Shown: piece by piece, positions 42,117-49,927 of the stretch
How the letters are laid out: every line of letters begins with the position of its first letter
How positions within the stretch are numbered: the stretch's first letter is position 1
From: DASQQQ01 sp036390995
GTDB taxonomy: Bacteria; Actinomycetota; UBA4738; HRBIN12
DNA length: 61,707 nucleotides
Direction of reading: 5' to 3'
Assembly (NCBI GenBank): GCA_036390995.1
Contig: DASWAT010000131.1
Location: 1-61,707, forward strand
The notes under the pieces: model-generated
Database searches by the model: none
What the model was told of the DNA's origin: nothing
The model's input: the letters and a program-made list of their open reading frames with translations, nothing else
Program-made: the position numbers and the translations under genes

Positions 42117-43520
42117 GTGGGAGCGGAGAGTCCGAACGAGGAATGCGGCCTGTTCGGCGTGTGGGCGCCGGGCGAGGAGGTCGCCAGGCTCATCTACTTC
42201 GGGCTCTTCGCCCAGCAGCACCGGGGCCAGGAGTCGGCCGGGATGGCCGTCTCGGACGGCGAACATCTCCTCGTCTACAAGGAGCTCGGTCTGGTCTCTC
42301 AGGTCTTCAACGAGGCCACGCTGGTGACCCTGCAGGGGGACCTCGGGATCGGGCACACGCGGTACTCCACCACCGGTTCGACGACCTGGGAGAACGCCCA
42401 GCCCGCGTTCAAGACCGACGGTGAGCGGTCCCTGGCTCTCGGGCACAACGGGAACCTCGTGAACACGGCGGATCTGGCCGAGCGGGTTGGCCGGGCTCCA
42501 GGCCGGGCCACCACGGACTCCGACCTCGTGGCAACGCTGCTCTCTCGCCGGCATCGCGAGGGCCTCTGGGACGCGGCCATGGAGGTTCTCCCCACGCTCG
42601 AAGGGGCGTTCTGCTTCGTGATGATGGACGAACGTAGTGTCTACGCGGCCCGCGATCCTCACGGCCTCCGCCCCCTCTCGCTGGGGCGGCTCCCGAACGG
42701 GTTCTGCGTGGCCTCCGAGACCTGCGCTCTGGACATCGTCGGGGCAACGTATCTGCGCGACGTCGAGCCGGGCGAGCTGCTCCGGATCGACGACCGCGGC
42801 CTGCACTCGGTCCCATTCGCCGAGAGCCCGACGCGTTCGCTCTGCATCTTCGAGTTCGTCTACCTGGCCCGGGCCGATTCGCGGATCGGCGGACGGACGG
42901 TGTACGAGGTTCGTCGGGAGCTCGGACGGCGGCTGGCTCAGGAGGCTCCGGCCGATGCAGACCTGGTGATCCCGGTCCCGGACACGGGGCACTCCGCCGC
43001 ACAGGGCTACGGCGAGATCTCCGGGATCCCCTACGGCGAGGGCCTGATGAAGAACCGCTACGTGGGACGGACGTTCATCCAGCCCTCGCAGTCGCTGCGG
43101 GAACGAGGCGTGAAGCTCAAGTTGAACCCGATCCCCGATGCGATCCGGGGCAAGCGCCTGGTCGTGATCGACGACTCGATCGTGCGGGGGACGACCACGC
43201 GCCAGCTGGTCCAGGCGCTCCGCGAGGCGGGCGCCGCCGAGGTCCACACACGCATCACGTGCCCGCCGATCAAGTGGCCTTGCTTCTACGGGATCGACAT
43301 GTCGACGCGCCAGGAGCTCGTGGCCGCCGACCTCGCGGTGGAGGAGATCCGACAGTACGTGGGAGCCGACTCGCTCGGCTACCTGTCCCTCGAGGGGATG
43401 GTCGCCGCCACCGGCTCGCCGAAGGCGTCCTTCTGCCGGGCGTGCTTCGACGGCGAATACCCCATCCCGATCCCCGAGGACGCCGGGAAGTTCCTCCTGG
43501 AGCACCCGGCGAAGTCGTGA
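42117..43520 (+). CDS. purF: Amidophosphoribosyltransferase
   Basis: 467 aa. First committed purine step: PRPP plus glutamine to phosphoribosylamine. The GTG start gives a 9-residue propeptide (MGAESPNEE) ahead of the catalytic Cys of CGLFGVW, as in the Bacillus-type enzyme that is cleaved to expose Cys1. Glutaminase blocks are QQHRGQESAGMA, GIGHTRYSTTGST and ALGHNGNLVN. The PRT loop is VVIDDSIVRGTTTRQL. Cys residues in TCPPIKWPCFYG and FCRACFDGEYPI fit the 4Fe-4S form. Longer upstream readings overlap purL deeply and were rejected. Confidence 0.97.
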   Translation: MGAESPNEECGLFGVWAPGEEVARLIYFGLFAQQHRGQESAGMAVSDGEHLLVYKELGLVSQVFNEATLVTLQGDLGIGHTRYSTTGSTTWENAQPAFKTDGERSLALGHNGNLVNTADLAERVGRAPGRATTDSDLVATLLSRRHREGLWDAAMEVLPTLEGAFCFVMMDERSVYAARDPHGLRPLSLGRLPNGFCVASETCALDIVGATYLRDVEPGELLRIDDRGLHSVPFAESPTRSLCIFEFVYLARADSRIGGRTVYEVRRELGRRLAQEAPADADLVIPVPDTGHSAAQGYGEISGIPYGEGLMKNRYVGRTFIQPSQSLRERGVKLKLNPIPDAIRGKRLVVIDDSIVRGTTTRQLVQALREAGAAEVHTRITCPPIKWPCFYGIDMSTRQELVAADLAVEEIRQYVGADSLGYLSLEGMVAATGSPKASFCRACFDGEYPIPIPEDAGKFLLEHPAKS

Positions 43521-43538
43521 AGGGCCCGTGACCGGCCT

Positions 43539-44561
43539 GTGAGCCACGCGTATCGGCGGGCGGGCGTCGACCTCGAGGCCGCGGCCAAGGCCGTGGAGCT
43601 GATCGGAGGGCTCGCGGCGGGCGCCGGGCGTCCGGAGGTGGCCGAGGGGGTCGGCGGGTTCGCCGGCCTGTTCCAGATCGGCGAGGGCAGGTACCTCGCG
43701 GCGGCCACCGACGGCGTGGGCACGAAGATCGAAGTGGCGCGGATGGCCGGCCGCCTGGACACGGTCGGGATCGACCTCGTGGCGATGTGCGCCGACGACG
43801 TCGTGTGCACCGGCGCAGAGCCGCTGTTCTTCCTCGACTACCTCGCGGTCGGGGCGGTGGTCCCGGAGGAGGTCGCCGCGATCGTCGAGGGCGTGGCGGA
43901 GGGGTGCCGCCGCGCCGGATGCGCGCTCCTCGGCGGCGAGACCGCCGAGCACCCGGGCGTGATGGAACCGGGGGAGTTCGACCTCGCGGGATTCTGCGTT
44001 GGGCTGGTGGAGAAGGGGGCGCTGCTCGGGCCGGATCGGGTCCGAGAGGGCGATGTCCTCGTCGGACTGCCGTCCAGCGGTCTGCACGCGAACGGGTTCA
44101 GCCTGGTTCGAGCGGCGCTCCTGGCCGAAGGCCCTCAGGTCCTCCGTGCCATGCCCGAGGGGTTCGACCGGACGCTGGCGGACCTGCTCCTCGAGCCCAC
44201 CGCGATCTACGCGCCGCTGATCCGGGCACTCTCCCTGGAGGGGAGGGTGCACGCCGCCGCCCACGTCACGGGGGGAGGCCTTCCCGAGAACGTGCCGAGG
44301 ATCCTCCCGGAGGGCCTAGGCGCCGAGCTCGACGTCGCGGCATGGTCCATCCCACCCGTCTTCGGCCTCGTGCAGCGAGCGTCGGGCGCCACGGGTGAGG
44401 ACATGTTCGCCACCTTCAACATGGGCATCGGGATGGTGCTCGTCGTGCCCGAGGCCGCGGCGGACGCCGTCCTCGGGGCCGCCCCCGGCGCCCGCATGAT
44501 CGGCAGCGTCGTCGCGGGATCGTCGCTGGTGCTGATGGGGCAACTGCCGTGGGCTGACTAG
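43539..44561 (+). CDS. purM: AIR synthetase
   Basis: 340 aa. Closes the imidazole ring of FGAM with ATP. It has SHAYRRAGVDLEAA, AATDGVGTKIEVA, MCADDVVCTGAEPLFFLDYL, ALLGGETAEHPGVM, LPSSGLHANGFSLVRAA, HVTGGGLPENVPRIL and FATFNMGIGMVLV, all PurM signatures. GTG start 18 nt after purF. Last gene of the pur run; purN and purH are not in the window. Confidence 0.97.
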   Translation: MSHAYRRAGVDLEAAAKAVELIGGLAAGAGRPEVAEGVGGFAGLFQIGEGRYLAAATDGVGTKIEVARMAGRLDTVGIDLVAMCADDVVCTGAEPLFFLDYLAVGAVVPEEVAAIVEGVAEGCRRAGCALLGGETAEHPGVMEPGEFDLAGFCVGLVEKGALLGPDRVREGDVLVGLPSSGLHANGFSLVRAALLAEGPQVLRAMPEGFDRTLADLLLEPTAIYAPLIRALSLEGRVHAAAHVTGGGLPENVPRILPEGLGAELDVAAWSIPPVFGLVQRASGATGEDMFATFNMGIGMVLVVPEAAADAVLGAAPGARMIGSVVAGSSLVLMGQLPWAD

Positions 44562-44584
44562 GCGGGCGCCATCCGTTCTCGGCC

Positions 44585-44600
44585 TACCCGATCCCGGGTA
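44585..44600. promoter_or_regulatory. Palindromic operator candidate matching the one at 4821
   Basis: TACCCGATCCCGGGTA: perfect 6-bp arms TACCCG/CGGGTA around 4 nt. It has the same length and 12 of 16 identical positions as the site upstream of the sipW/TasA-like locus. It sits about 75-90 nt before the response-regulator ATG. A further inverted repeat (GGACC/GGTCC) follows at 44604-44616. Confidence 0.4.
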
Positions 44601-44663
44601 CTAGGACCTCCGGTCCCGAAGAACCACCCCGCCTACCGATTCCGGCGGCCTCCAGCACGGCCG

Positions 44664-44669
44664 TACCCT
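44664..44669 (+). promoter_or_regulatory. -10 box of the single-domain response regulator
   Basis: TACCCT 5 nt before the ATG. The leader would be absent. Confidence 0.4.
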
Positions 44670-44674
44670 CGCCG

Positions 44675-45112
44675 ATGTCCTATAGGGACATGAGCGCCTT
44701 GGCCAGGCAGACGGAACCCCTCGCCGTTCCGCAGGAGGAGCGCACCAGCGTCCTCGTGGTCGACGACGAGCCCCAGGTCGTGTGGATGCTCCAGTTCAGC
44801 CTGGAGGCCGAGGGGTACCGGACGTTCTCGGCTCGCGACGGACGGATGGCGCTCGACGAGGTCCGCCAGCACCGACCCAAGCTGATGCTCCTGGACATCA
44901 TGATGCCGACCATGGACGGGTGGAGCGTCCTGGAGCAGATCCGGCAGGAGTTCCCCGAAGACGATCGCCCCCGTGTCGTGGTGGTCTCGGCGCGCTCGAG
45001 CCTCCGGGACCGGGCCAAGGCGACCGAGCTGGGGGCCGACGCCTTCGTCCCGAAGCCCTTCAACGTGGACGACCTGCTCGGCGTGCTCCACGAGCTCGAC
45101 CGCGCGTCGTAA
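44675..45112 (+). CDS. Single-domain response regulator (CheY-like receiver)
   Basis: 145 aa. A 25-residue N-terminal extension precedes a complete receiver. The acid pair is in VLVVDDEPQ, phospho-acceptor Asp74 in LMLLDIMMPTMDGW, the switch Ser in VVVVSARSS, and the conserved Lys-Pro in FVPKPFNVDDLL. There is no output domain. It must act by protein contact, for instance in a phosphorelay or on a kinase encoded elsewhere. The upstream 113-bp gap carries two inverted repeats and a -10 box. A second ATG (44690) exists, but the first is next to the promoter box. Confidence 0.88.
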   Translation: MSYRDMSALARQTEPLAVPQEERTSVLVVDDEPQVVWMLQFSLEAEGYRTFSARDGRMALDEVRQHRPKLMLLDIMMPTMDGWSVLEQIRQEFPEDDRPRVVVVSARSSLRDRAKATELGADAFVPKPFNVDDLLGVLHELDRAS

Positions 45113-45146
45113 CGTCCCGGGGTCACCGCCCCAGGCCTGGACGGGA

Positions 45147-45548
45147 CTAGTGTGGGATGCGCTGGTGGTCCTTCGTCACCACGGTCGTGCCGACGGCCTT
45201 GCAGGTGAGGATCGGGTCGCCCAGGAACTCCGCCGCCGACTCGGAGACGTCCGGGCGCGCGCCGCCGACCTTCCAGACCTCGAACTGGCACGTGCGCGAC
45301 GTGCTCCCGACCCGGACGATCCTTCCCTTCGCCTCGATCCAGTCCCCGGCATACAGCGGCGCGAGGAACTCGACCGACTCGTAGGCGCGGAACAGGCCCT
45401 CGTCGCCGTCGTGGCGCATCGCGAGCTCGGTGATGAGGTCGCCGATGATCTCGAGCTGCTTCGCGCCGGCCACCAGATCGCCGCCGTAGTGCGCGTCCTC
45501 CGAGCCCAGCCGGCGACGGATGAACGCGGTCGGAAGTCCCTCGGCCAT
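45147..45548 (-). CDS. kal: Hotdog-fold protein, 3-aminobutyryl-CoA ammonia-lyase-like
   Basis: 133 aa. The central block GDEGLFRAYESVEFLAPLYAGD, then WIEAKGRIVRVGSTSRTCQFEV and DPILTCKAVGTTVVT, are those of Kal. That enzyme removes ammonia from 3-aminobutyryl-CoA to give crotonyl-CoA in anaerobic lysine degradation. HYGGDLVAGAKQLEIIGD also fits. The fold is a short hotdog thioesterase-like one. The other lysine-fermentation genes (kam, kdd, kce) are not in the window, so function could be a related CoA-thioester lyase or hydratase. It is the last gene of the 2-oxoacid dehydrogenase run. Confidence 0.7.
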   Translation of the reverse strand: MAEGLPTAFIRRRLGSEDAHYGGDLVAGAKQLEIIGDLITELAMRHDGDEGLFRAYESVEFLAPLYAGDWIEAKGRIVRVGSTSRTCQFEVWKVGGARPDVSESAAEFLGDPILTCKAVGTTVVTKDHQRIPH

Positions 45549-45571
45549 CGAGCCCCCCTTGTCGCAGTGCG

Positions 45572-45781
45572 TTACGCGGGAACGACCTTCCCGAAACGCA
45601 CGCCGCGCTTCGGGACGCGAGCCAGACCGCCGTCCCGCTTGCGTACGAGGTACGTCTCGGCCGGGAAGTCGTAGGCCTCCAGCGTGCCGACGACCTCGCC
45701 CACGTAGCCGTTCGGCAGCTCGAACTGGAACGAGACGCGCTTGCCGGCGTCGTCCGGGGTAACGGCGTTCTGACCTGCCAT
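45572..45781 (-). CDS. Small SH3-like domain protein
   Basis: 69 aa. VSFQFELPNGYVGEVVGTLE, ETYLVRKRDGGLARVPKRGV and FGKVVPA are five short strands of an SH3-like barrel. They resemble the N-terminal SH3 domain found on Rv0428c-type acetyltransferases, here as a stand-alone protein. ATG 45781 is chosen: the longer reading in the frame runs through the upstream gene antiparallel. Lying 23 bp from its neighbour on each side, it seems part of the operon. Function unknown. Confidence 0.55.
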   Translation of the reverse strand: MAGQNAVTPDDAGKRVSFQFELPNGYVGEVVGTLEAYDFPAETYLVRKRDGGLARVPKRGVRFGKVVPA

Positions 45782-45803
45782 GTCGGGCACCAGGGTATCG
45801 AAG

Positions 45804-46721
45804 CTAGCGCTCGACGCGGGCGATGGCGCCCGAGGGAGGCTCGGGGAACACGTCCGCGTGCACCGCCCAGGCAAGGATCTCGAGGCCATCCACGATCCGG
45901 GGGCCCGGCCGGGAGAAGTACGAGGTTGCGTCCACCGCGAAGACGCTTCCCTCTCGGGCCGCCGGTGTCTCGGCGAACTCGGCGTTCGCCATGAGCTCGG
46001 CGGCCTCCTCCTCGGCCTCCTCGAGGTAGTAGCCGCACGGCATGAACGCGACCACTTCGGGGTTGGCGTCGCGGATCTCACGCCACGTCACCTCACGGGA
46101 CGGCCGCTCCTTGTCGCTGAGGAGGTTCACGCCGCCGACGATCTCGACCATGTCGGGGATCCAGTGGCCGGCCGCGAACGGCGGCTCCAGCCATTCGAGG
46201 CAGAACACCCGGATCGACGGCAGGCGCATGGCCTTGCTCCGCACCGTCTCGACGCGCCCCTGCAGCGAGGCCACCAGCTCGTTCGCCCGTGCCTCGGCGC
46301 CGAGCATCTGTCCCACGGCCTGGACGCTCTCGAGGATCTGACCGAGCGAGTGCGGATCGAGCGAGACCACCTGCGCGTCGGTGGCGCCGATCTGCTCGAG
46401 AGCCTGCCGCACCTGACCGCTGGGGACCGCGCACACCCGGCACAGGTCCTGGGTCAGGATCACGTCGGGCTGGATCCGCTGGATCAGCGCGGTGTCCAGG
46501 TGGTACAGGGGCTGCCGCGCGTCCATGCGCTCGCGAACCGCCTCGTCGATCTCGCGGGAAGCGAGCGGGCGTCCGGGGGGAAGCGCGCTCCGCGAGACCA
46601 CCGGCTTCTGTTGTGCCTCGGGAGGGAAGTCGCACTCGTCGGTCACCGCCTCGAGCTGGTCCCCGAGGCCGAGCGCGTACACGATCTCGGTGGCCGAGGG
46701 CAGGAGCGAGAGGATCTTCAT
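45804..46721 (-). CDS. Cobalamin-binding (BtuF-like) protein without signal peptide
   Basis: 305 aa. The N-terminus is immediately MKILSLLPSATEIVYALGLG and then DECDFPPEAQ, as in BtuF/periplasmic-binding class III domains. The rest follows the fold: ILTQDLCRVCAVPSGQV, EWLEPPFAAGHWIPDMVEIV, AFMPCGYYLEEAEEE and YFSRPGPRIVDGLEILA. There is no signal peptide or lipobox, so it is either cytosolic or relies on another route. No btuC/btuD is near. Its ATG overlaps the E2 stop by 4 nt, tying it to the dehydrogenase operon. A cofactor-handling role is possible but unproven. Confidence 0.8.
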   Translation of the reverse strand: MKILSLLPSATEIVYALGLGDQLEAVTDECDFPPEAQQKPVVSRSALPPGRPLASREIDEAVRERMDARQPLYHLDTALIQRIQPDVILTQDLCRVCAVPSGQVRQALEQIGATDAQVVSLDPHSLGQILESVQAVGQMLGAEARANELVASLQGRVETVRSKAMRLPSIRVFCLEWLEPPFAAGHWIPDMVEIVGGVNLLSDKERPSREVTWREIRDANPEVVAFMPCGYYLEEAEEEAAELMANAEFAETPAAREGSVFAVDATSYFSRPGPRIVDGLEILAWAVHADVFPEPPSGAIARVER

Positions 46722-47839
46722 CGCGGCAGGCTCTCCAGTCGGTCGCGGTGTTCGAGCAGATCGACGAGGTCGCCGAACGCGCGTCCTGCGGTTGCACCGT
46801 CCAGCAGCCGGTGGTCGAACGTGAGAGACAGCGTACAGGCAGGCCGCGCCTCGACGCGCCCGTCGACCACGAGCGCTCGGGGCCGGATCGCGCCGAGAGC
46901 CAGGATCGCTCCCTGCCCCGGCGTGATGATCGGCGTGCCGGACTCCGAGCCATAGCTGCCGGTGTTCGTCACGGTGATCGTGCCGCCCGCCATCTCGTCC
47001 GGGCGGATCACACCGTCCCGCGCGGCGGTCGCCAGCCGGCGGATCTCCTCGGCGACCTCGCCGATCGTCCGGCTCCCGGCGTCTCGCACGACCGGCACCA
47101 GCAACCCTCGGTCGGTGTCGGTGGCCACGCCGACGTGGCAGCGACGGTGCAGGTGGATCTCGCCGTCCACCTCGACGAAGGAGGCGTTCAGGAACGTGTG
47201 CTCCCGGCACACCTCTGCCAGGGCTCGGATCACGACCGGTAGCGGACTCACGTCGATCTCGAGCCGGAACGCCTCCACCGCCGAACAGTCGAGGGTCCGG
47301 AACGTCGTCACGTGCGGCACCTCCCGCACCACCCGCGTCAGGTTCTCCGCGATCGCCCTCCGCACCGCCGAGATCGGCACCACCTCGAAGTCGTCGCGGC
47401 CGGCGGACACCGCCCTGGTTCCCGACGCGGCCTCTTCGACGTCCTCCCGAGTGATCCGCCCTCGGGGTCCGGTTCCGGTAACCGACGAGAGTTCCACCCC
47501 GAGATCCTTCGCGAGCTTCCGTACGGCGGGGGTCGCAAGGGCCGGGACGCCGGCCCCGCCCGCCCCCGCCGAAGCCATGGGGTCTCCCGCAGGATCATCC
47601 GCCACCTCGAAGCTCACCAGCGGTTCCCCGACCCTCACGGTTGCCCGCGCCTCGGCGTGGAGTCTCGCCACCCGCCCGGCGAACGGCGAGGGGATCTCCA
47701 CCGTGGCCTTGGCCGTCTCGATCTCGACGAGCGGCTGGTTCAGGGTGACCTCCTCGCCCTCGCGGACCAGCCAAGCACCGATCTCGGCCTCCTCCAGCCC
47801 CTCGCCCAGGTCCGGCAGCGCGAAGACCCGCCCGGCCAT
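46718..47839 (-). CDS. 2-oxoacid dehydrogenase E2 (dihydrolipoyl acyltransferase)
   Basis: 373 aa. The lipoyl domain (about 3-78) carries lipoyl-Lys44 in EIETAKATVEIP. A linker leads to the peripheral subunit-binding domain (ATPAVRKLAKDLGVELSSVT, GTGPRGRITREDV). The catalytic domain ends in the active-site motif LTFDHRLLDGATAG. It forms the complex core and transfers the acyl group from lipoamide to CoA. One lipoyl domain and the gene set suggest the branched-chain 2-oxoacid type rather than pyruvate. ATG 47839 shares one base with the E1 beta stop. Confidence 0.93.
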   Translation of the reverse strand: MAGRVFALPDLGEGLEEAEIGAWLVREGEEVTLNQPLVEIETAKATVEIPSPFAGRVARLHAEARATVRVGEPLVSFEVADDPAGDPMASAGAGGAGVPALATPAVRKLAKDLGVELSSVTGTGPRGRITREDVEEAASGTRAVSAGRDDFEVVPISAVRRAIAENLTRVVREVPHVTTFRTLDCSAVEAFRLEIDVSPLPVVIRALAEVCREHTFLNASFVEVDGEIHLHRRCHVGVATDTDRGLLVPVVRDAGSRTIGEVAEEIRRLATAARDGVIRPDEMAGGTITVTNTGSYGSESGTPIITPGQGAILALGAIRPRALVVDGRVEARPACTLSLTFDHRLLDGATAGRAFGDLVDLLEHRDRLESLPR

Positions 47840-48813
47840 CAGTACGCCACCGTCCTGCGCACCGCGGCGCAGATCGCGTCGACGCTCGGCAGGTACCGTT
47901 GCTCCAGCGAGGCCGGCGGGTAGGGAACGTCTGGTGCGGTCACCCGGGCGACCGGGGCCTCCAGGGAGTCGAACGCCTCCTCCATGATGCGTGCCGCGAT
48001 CTCTGCGCCCATCCCGAGCGTCCGGGGCGCCTCGTGCACCACCACCGCGCGGCCGGTCCGGCGGGCAGCCTCGCCGAGGGCGTCCACGTCCAGTGGCACC
48101 AAAGATCGGAGATCGAGGACCTCGCACTCTACCCCCTCACCGGACAGGACCTCGGCGGCCTCGAGACAACGGCCCACCATGGCGCCGTACGAGACCAGCG
48201 TGCAGCCCTCGCCGTTTCGGAGCGCCCGGGCCGAGCCGATCCCGGGGCCCTCGGCCGTGAGCTCGCCCTCCTCCTTCGTCCAGTAGCGGCTCTTCGGCTC
48301 GAGGAAGACCACCGGATCCGGATCGTCGATCGAGAGCGAGAGCAGTCGGTACGCGTCGAGCGGGCTCGACGGCACGACGACCTTCAGGCCGGCCGTGTGC
48401 ACGTAGTAGGTCTCCGGGCTCTCGCCGTGGTGCTCCTTGCCCCGGATCCCCCCGAACGACGGGATCCGGATGACGACGGGCATGGGAGCCCGACCGCGCG
48501 TGCGGGTGCGGTACTTCGCGATATGGCTGATCACCTGGTCGAGCGCCGGGTAGGAGAACCCGTCGAACTGCAGCTCGGCGACCGGTCGCCAGCCCGCCAG
48601 GGCCAGGCCCACGCACATCCCGGCGATCCCGGCTTCGGCGACGGGCGTGTTGAACACGCGATCCCTCCCGAACTCCCGCTGCAGACCCTCGGTGACCCGG
48701 AACACCCCGCCGAGCTCGCCGACGTCCTCGCCGAAGACAAGGGTGCGAGGATCGGCCGCGAGCGCGTCGCGCAGGGCTTGGTTCAGGGCGCCGACCATCG
48801 TGTGCTCAGCCAC
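47839..48813 (-). CDS. 2-oxoacid dehydrogenase E1 beta subunit
   Basis: 324 aa. TPP-dependent decarboxylase beta chain: MVGALNQALRDALAADPRTL, VFGEDVGELGGVFRVTEGLQ, EAGIAGMCVGLALAGWRPV, RIPSFGGIRGKEHHGESPE (active-site His) and EDLRSLVPLD-like VLDLRSLVPLDVDAL. It overlaps E1 alpha by 8 nt and E2 by 1 nt. The substrate is probably branched-chain 2-oxoacids (leucine/valine/isoleucine), judging from gene order and length. No E3 gene is in the window. Confidence 0.93.
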   Translation of the reverse strand: MAEHTMVGALNQALRDALAADPRTLVFGEDVGELGGVFRVTEGLQREFGRDRVFNTPVAEAGIAGMCVGLALAGWRPVAELQFDGFSYPALDQVISHIAKYRTRTRGRAPMPVVIRIPSFGGIRGKEHHGESPETYYVHTAGLKVVVPSSPLDAYRLLSLSIDDPDPVVFLEPKSRYWTKEEGELTAEGPGIGSARALRNGEGCTLVSYGAMVGRCLEAAEVLSGEGVECEVLDLRSLVPLDVDALGEAARRTGRAVVVHEAPRTLGMGAEIAARIMEEAFDSLEAPVARVTAPDVPYPPASLEQRYLPSVDAICAAVRRTVAY

Positions 48814-49867
48814 CGGAACGCCCCTCCCGTTCGCGCAGGAGCGTGGAGGGCGGCCGTTCGAAGGCGAACGCGAAGAGGTCGTCCTCGGGCGGCGGGAGCA
48901 TGGCGATCACATGCGCACGGACCTCGGCCACCCACGTCTCGGCCTCGGCCTCGCACCCGGTCGCGAAGTCCTCGCTCGCGATGCCAGCGCCCACCAGGAA
49001 CCGCCGGAACCGCTCGATCGGATCGCGCCCCCGCCAGGCCTCGACCTCGTCGCCCGTTCGGTACCGGGTGGGATCGTCCGCCGTTGAGTGCGGGCCGATC
49101 CGGTACGTGATGGCTTCGATCAGGGTGGGGCCGCCACCGCTCCGGGCTCGATCGGCCGCCTCCCTCGTGGCCCGATATACGGCGAGGACATCGTTGCCGT
49201 CCACACGGACGCCGGGGAAGCCGTACCCCTCGGCGCGCCTCACGATCGGAGCGGCGACCTGTTCCTCGAGCGGCACCGAGATGGCCCAGCCGTTGTTCTG
49301 GCAGAACAGGACCACCGGAGCCTCGAAGACCGCGGCCAGGTTCGCGCCCTCGTGGAAGTCGCCCTCCGAGGTCGAACCATCGCCGAAGTACGCCAACGCG
49401 CAGGCGGCGTGGCCATCGAGCTTCGCTCCGAACCCCCACCCGACCGCATGCACGATCTGCGTGGCAACCGGCACGCAGAGCGGCGCGAACCGGCTCGACA
49501 CAGGGTCGTACGCACCGCCATGCCAGGTACCCCGGTGGTACTGGAGGTACTCGATCACGTCGACGCCGCGGGTCACGGCGGCTGCGAGCTCGCGGAACGA
49601 GGGGAACACGAAGTCGTCGGGGCCCAGGGCGAACGCGCTGCCCACCTGGGCCGCTTCCTGGCCCTCGAACGGCGGGTAGACCGTGAGCTCACCCTGGCGC
49701 TGGAGCGCCATGCACTCGCGGTCCAGGCGCCGGGCTCGCACCATCAGCCGGAGCAGCTCGCGAAGCTCCTCGGTGGACAGCTCGACGTCGACATCATCCA
49801 CGGGGCTGCCGTCGGGTGCGATCAGCTGCAGGAACGGCTCCTCGTGCATGTGCTGGCGCGTGGTCAT
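48806..49867 (-). CDS. 2-oxoacid dehydrogenase E1 alpha subunit
   Basis: 353 aa. The TPP-binding motif is YFGDGSTSEGDFHEGANLAA with its NN end in LFCQNNGW. Also present are YPPFEGQEAAQVGSAFAL, YRIGPHSTADDPTRYR (phosphorylation-loop region of BCKDH) and EVEAWRGRDPIERFRRFL. ATG 49867 gives MTTRQHMHEEPF and follows AGGGG; longer readings run into the divergent promoter region. First gene of the six-gene minus-strand run ending in the Kal-like gene. Confidence 0.93.
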   Translation of the reverse strand: MTTRQHMHEEPFLQLIAPDGSPVDDVDVELSTEELRELLRLMVRARRLDRECMALQRQGELTVYPPFEGQEAAQVGSAFALGPDDFVFPSFRELAAAVTRGVDVIEYLQYHRGTWHGGAYDPVSSRFAPLCVPVATQIVHAVGWGFGAKLDGHAACALAYFGDGSTSEGDFHEGANLAAVFEAPVVLFCQNNGWAISVPLEEQVAAPIVRRAEGYGFPGVRVDGNDVLAVYRATREAADRARSGGGPTLIEAITYRIGPHSTADDPTRYRTGDEVEAWRGRDPIERFRRFLVGAGIASEDFATGCEAEAETWVAEVRAHVIAMLPPPEDDLFAFAFERPPSTLLREREGRSGG

Positions 49868-49910
49868 CCCTGGGGACCCCTTCGATGGACGGCGGATCGG
49901 CGTGAGCATA

Positions 49911-49916
49911 TACACT
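49911..49916 (+). promoter_or_regulatory. -10 box in the 60-bp divergent gap
   Basis: TACACT, preceded by CATA, 11 nt before the GTG of the rightward hypothetical gene. The same AT-rich spot (GTATAT on the other strand) may serve the E1 alpha operon. Confidence 0.4.
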
Positions 49917-49927
49917 GCTTCCCTACC

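Noticed and set aside
45782..49867. Cobalamin riboswitch linked to the BtuF-like gene
   Set aside because: The gene starts inside the E2 stop codon. There is no room for a riboswitch, and no conserved B12-box sequence was seen.
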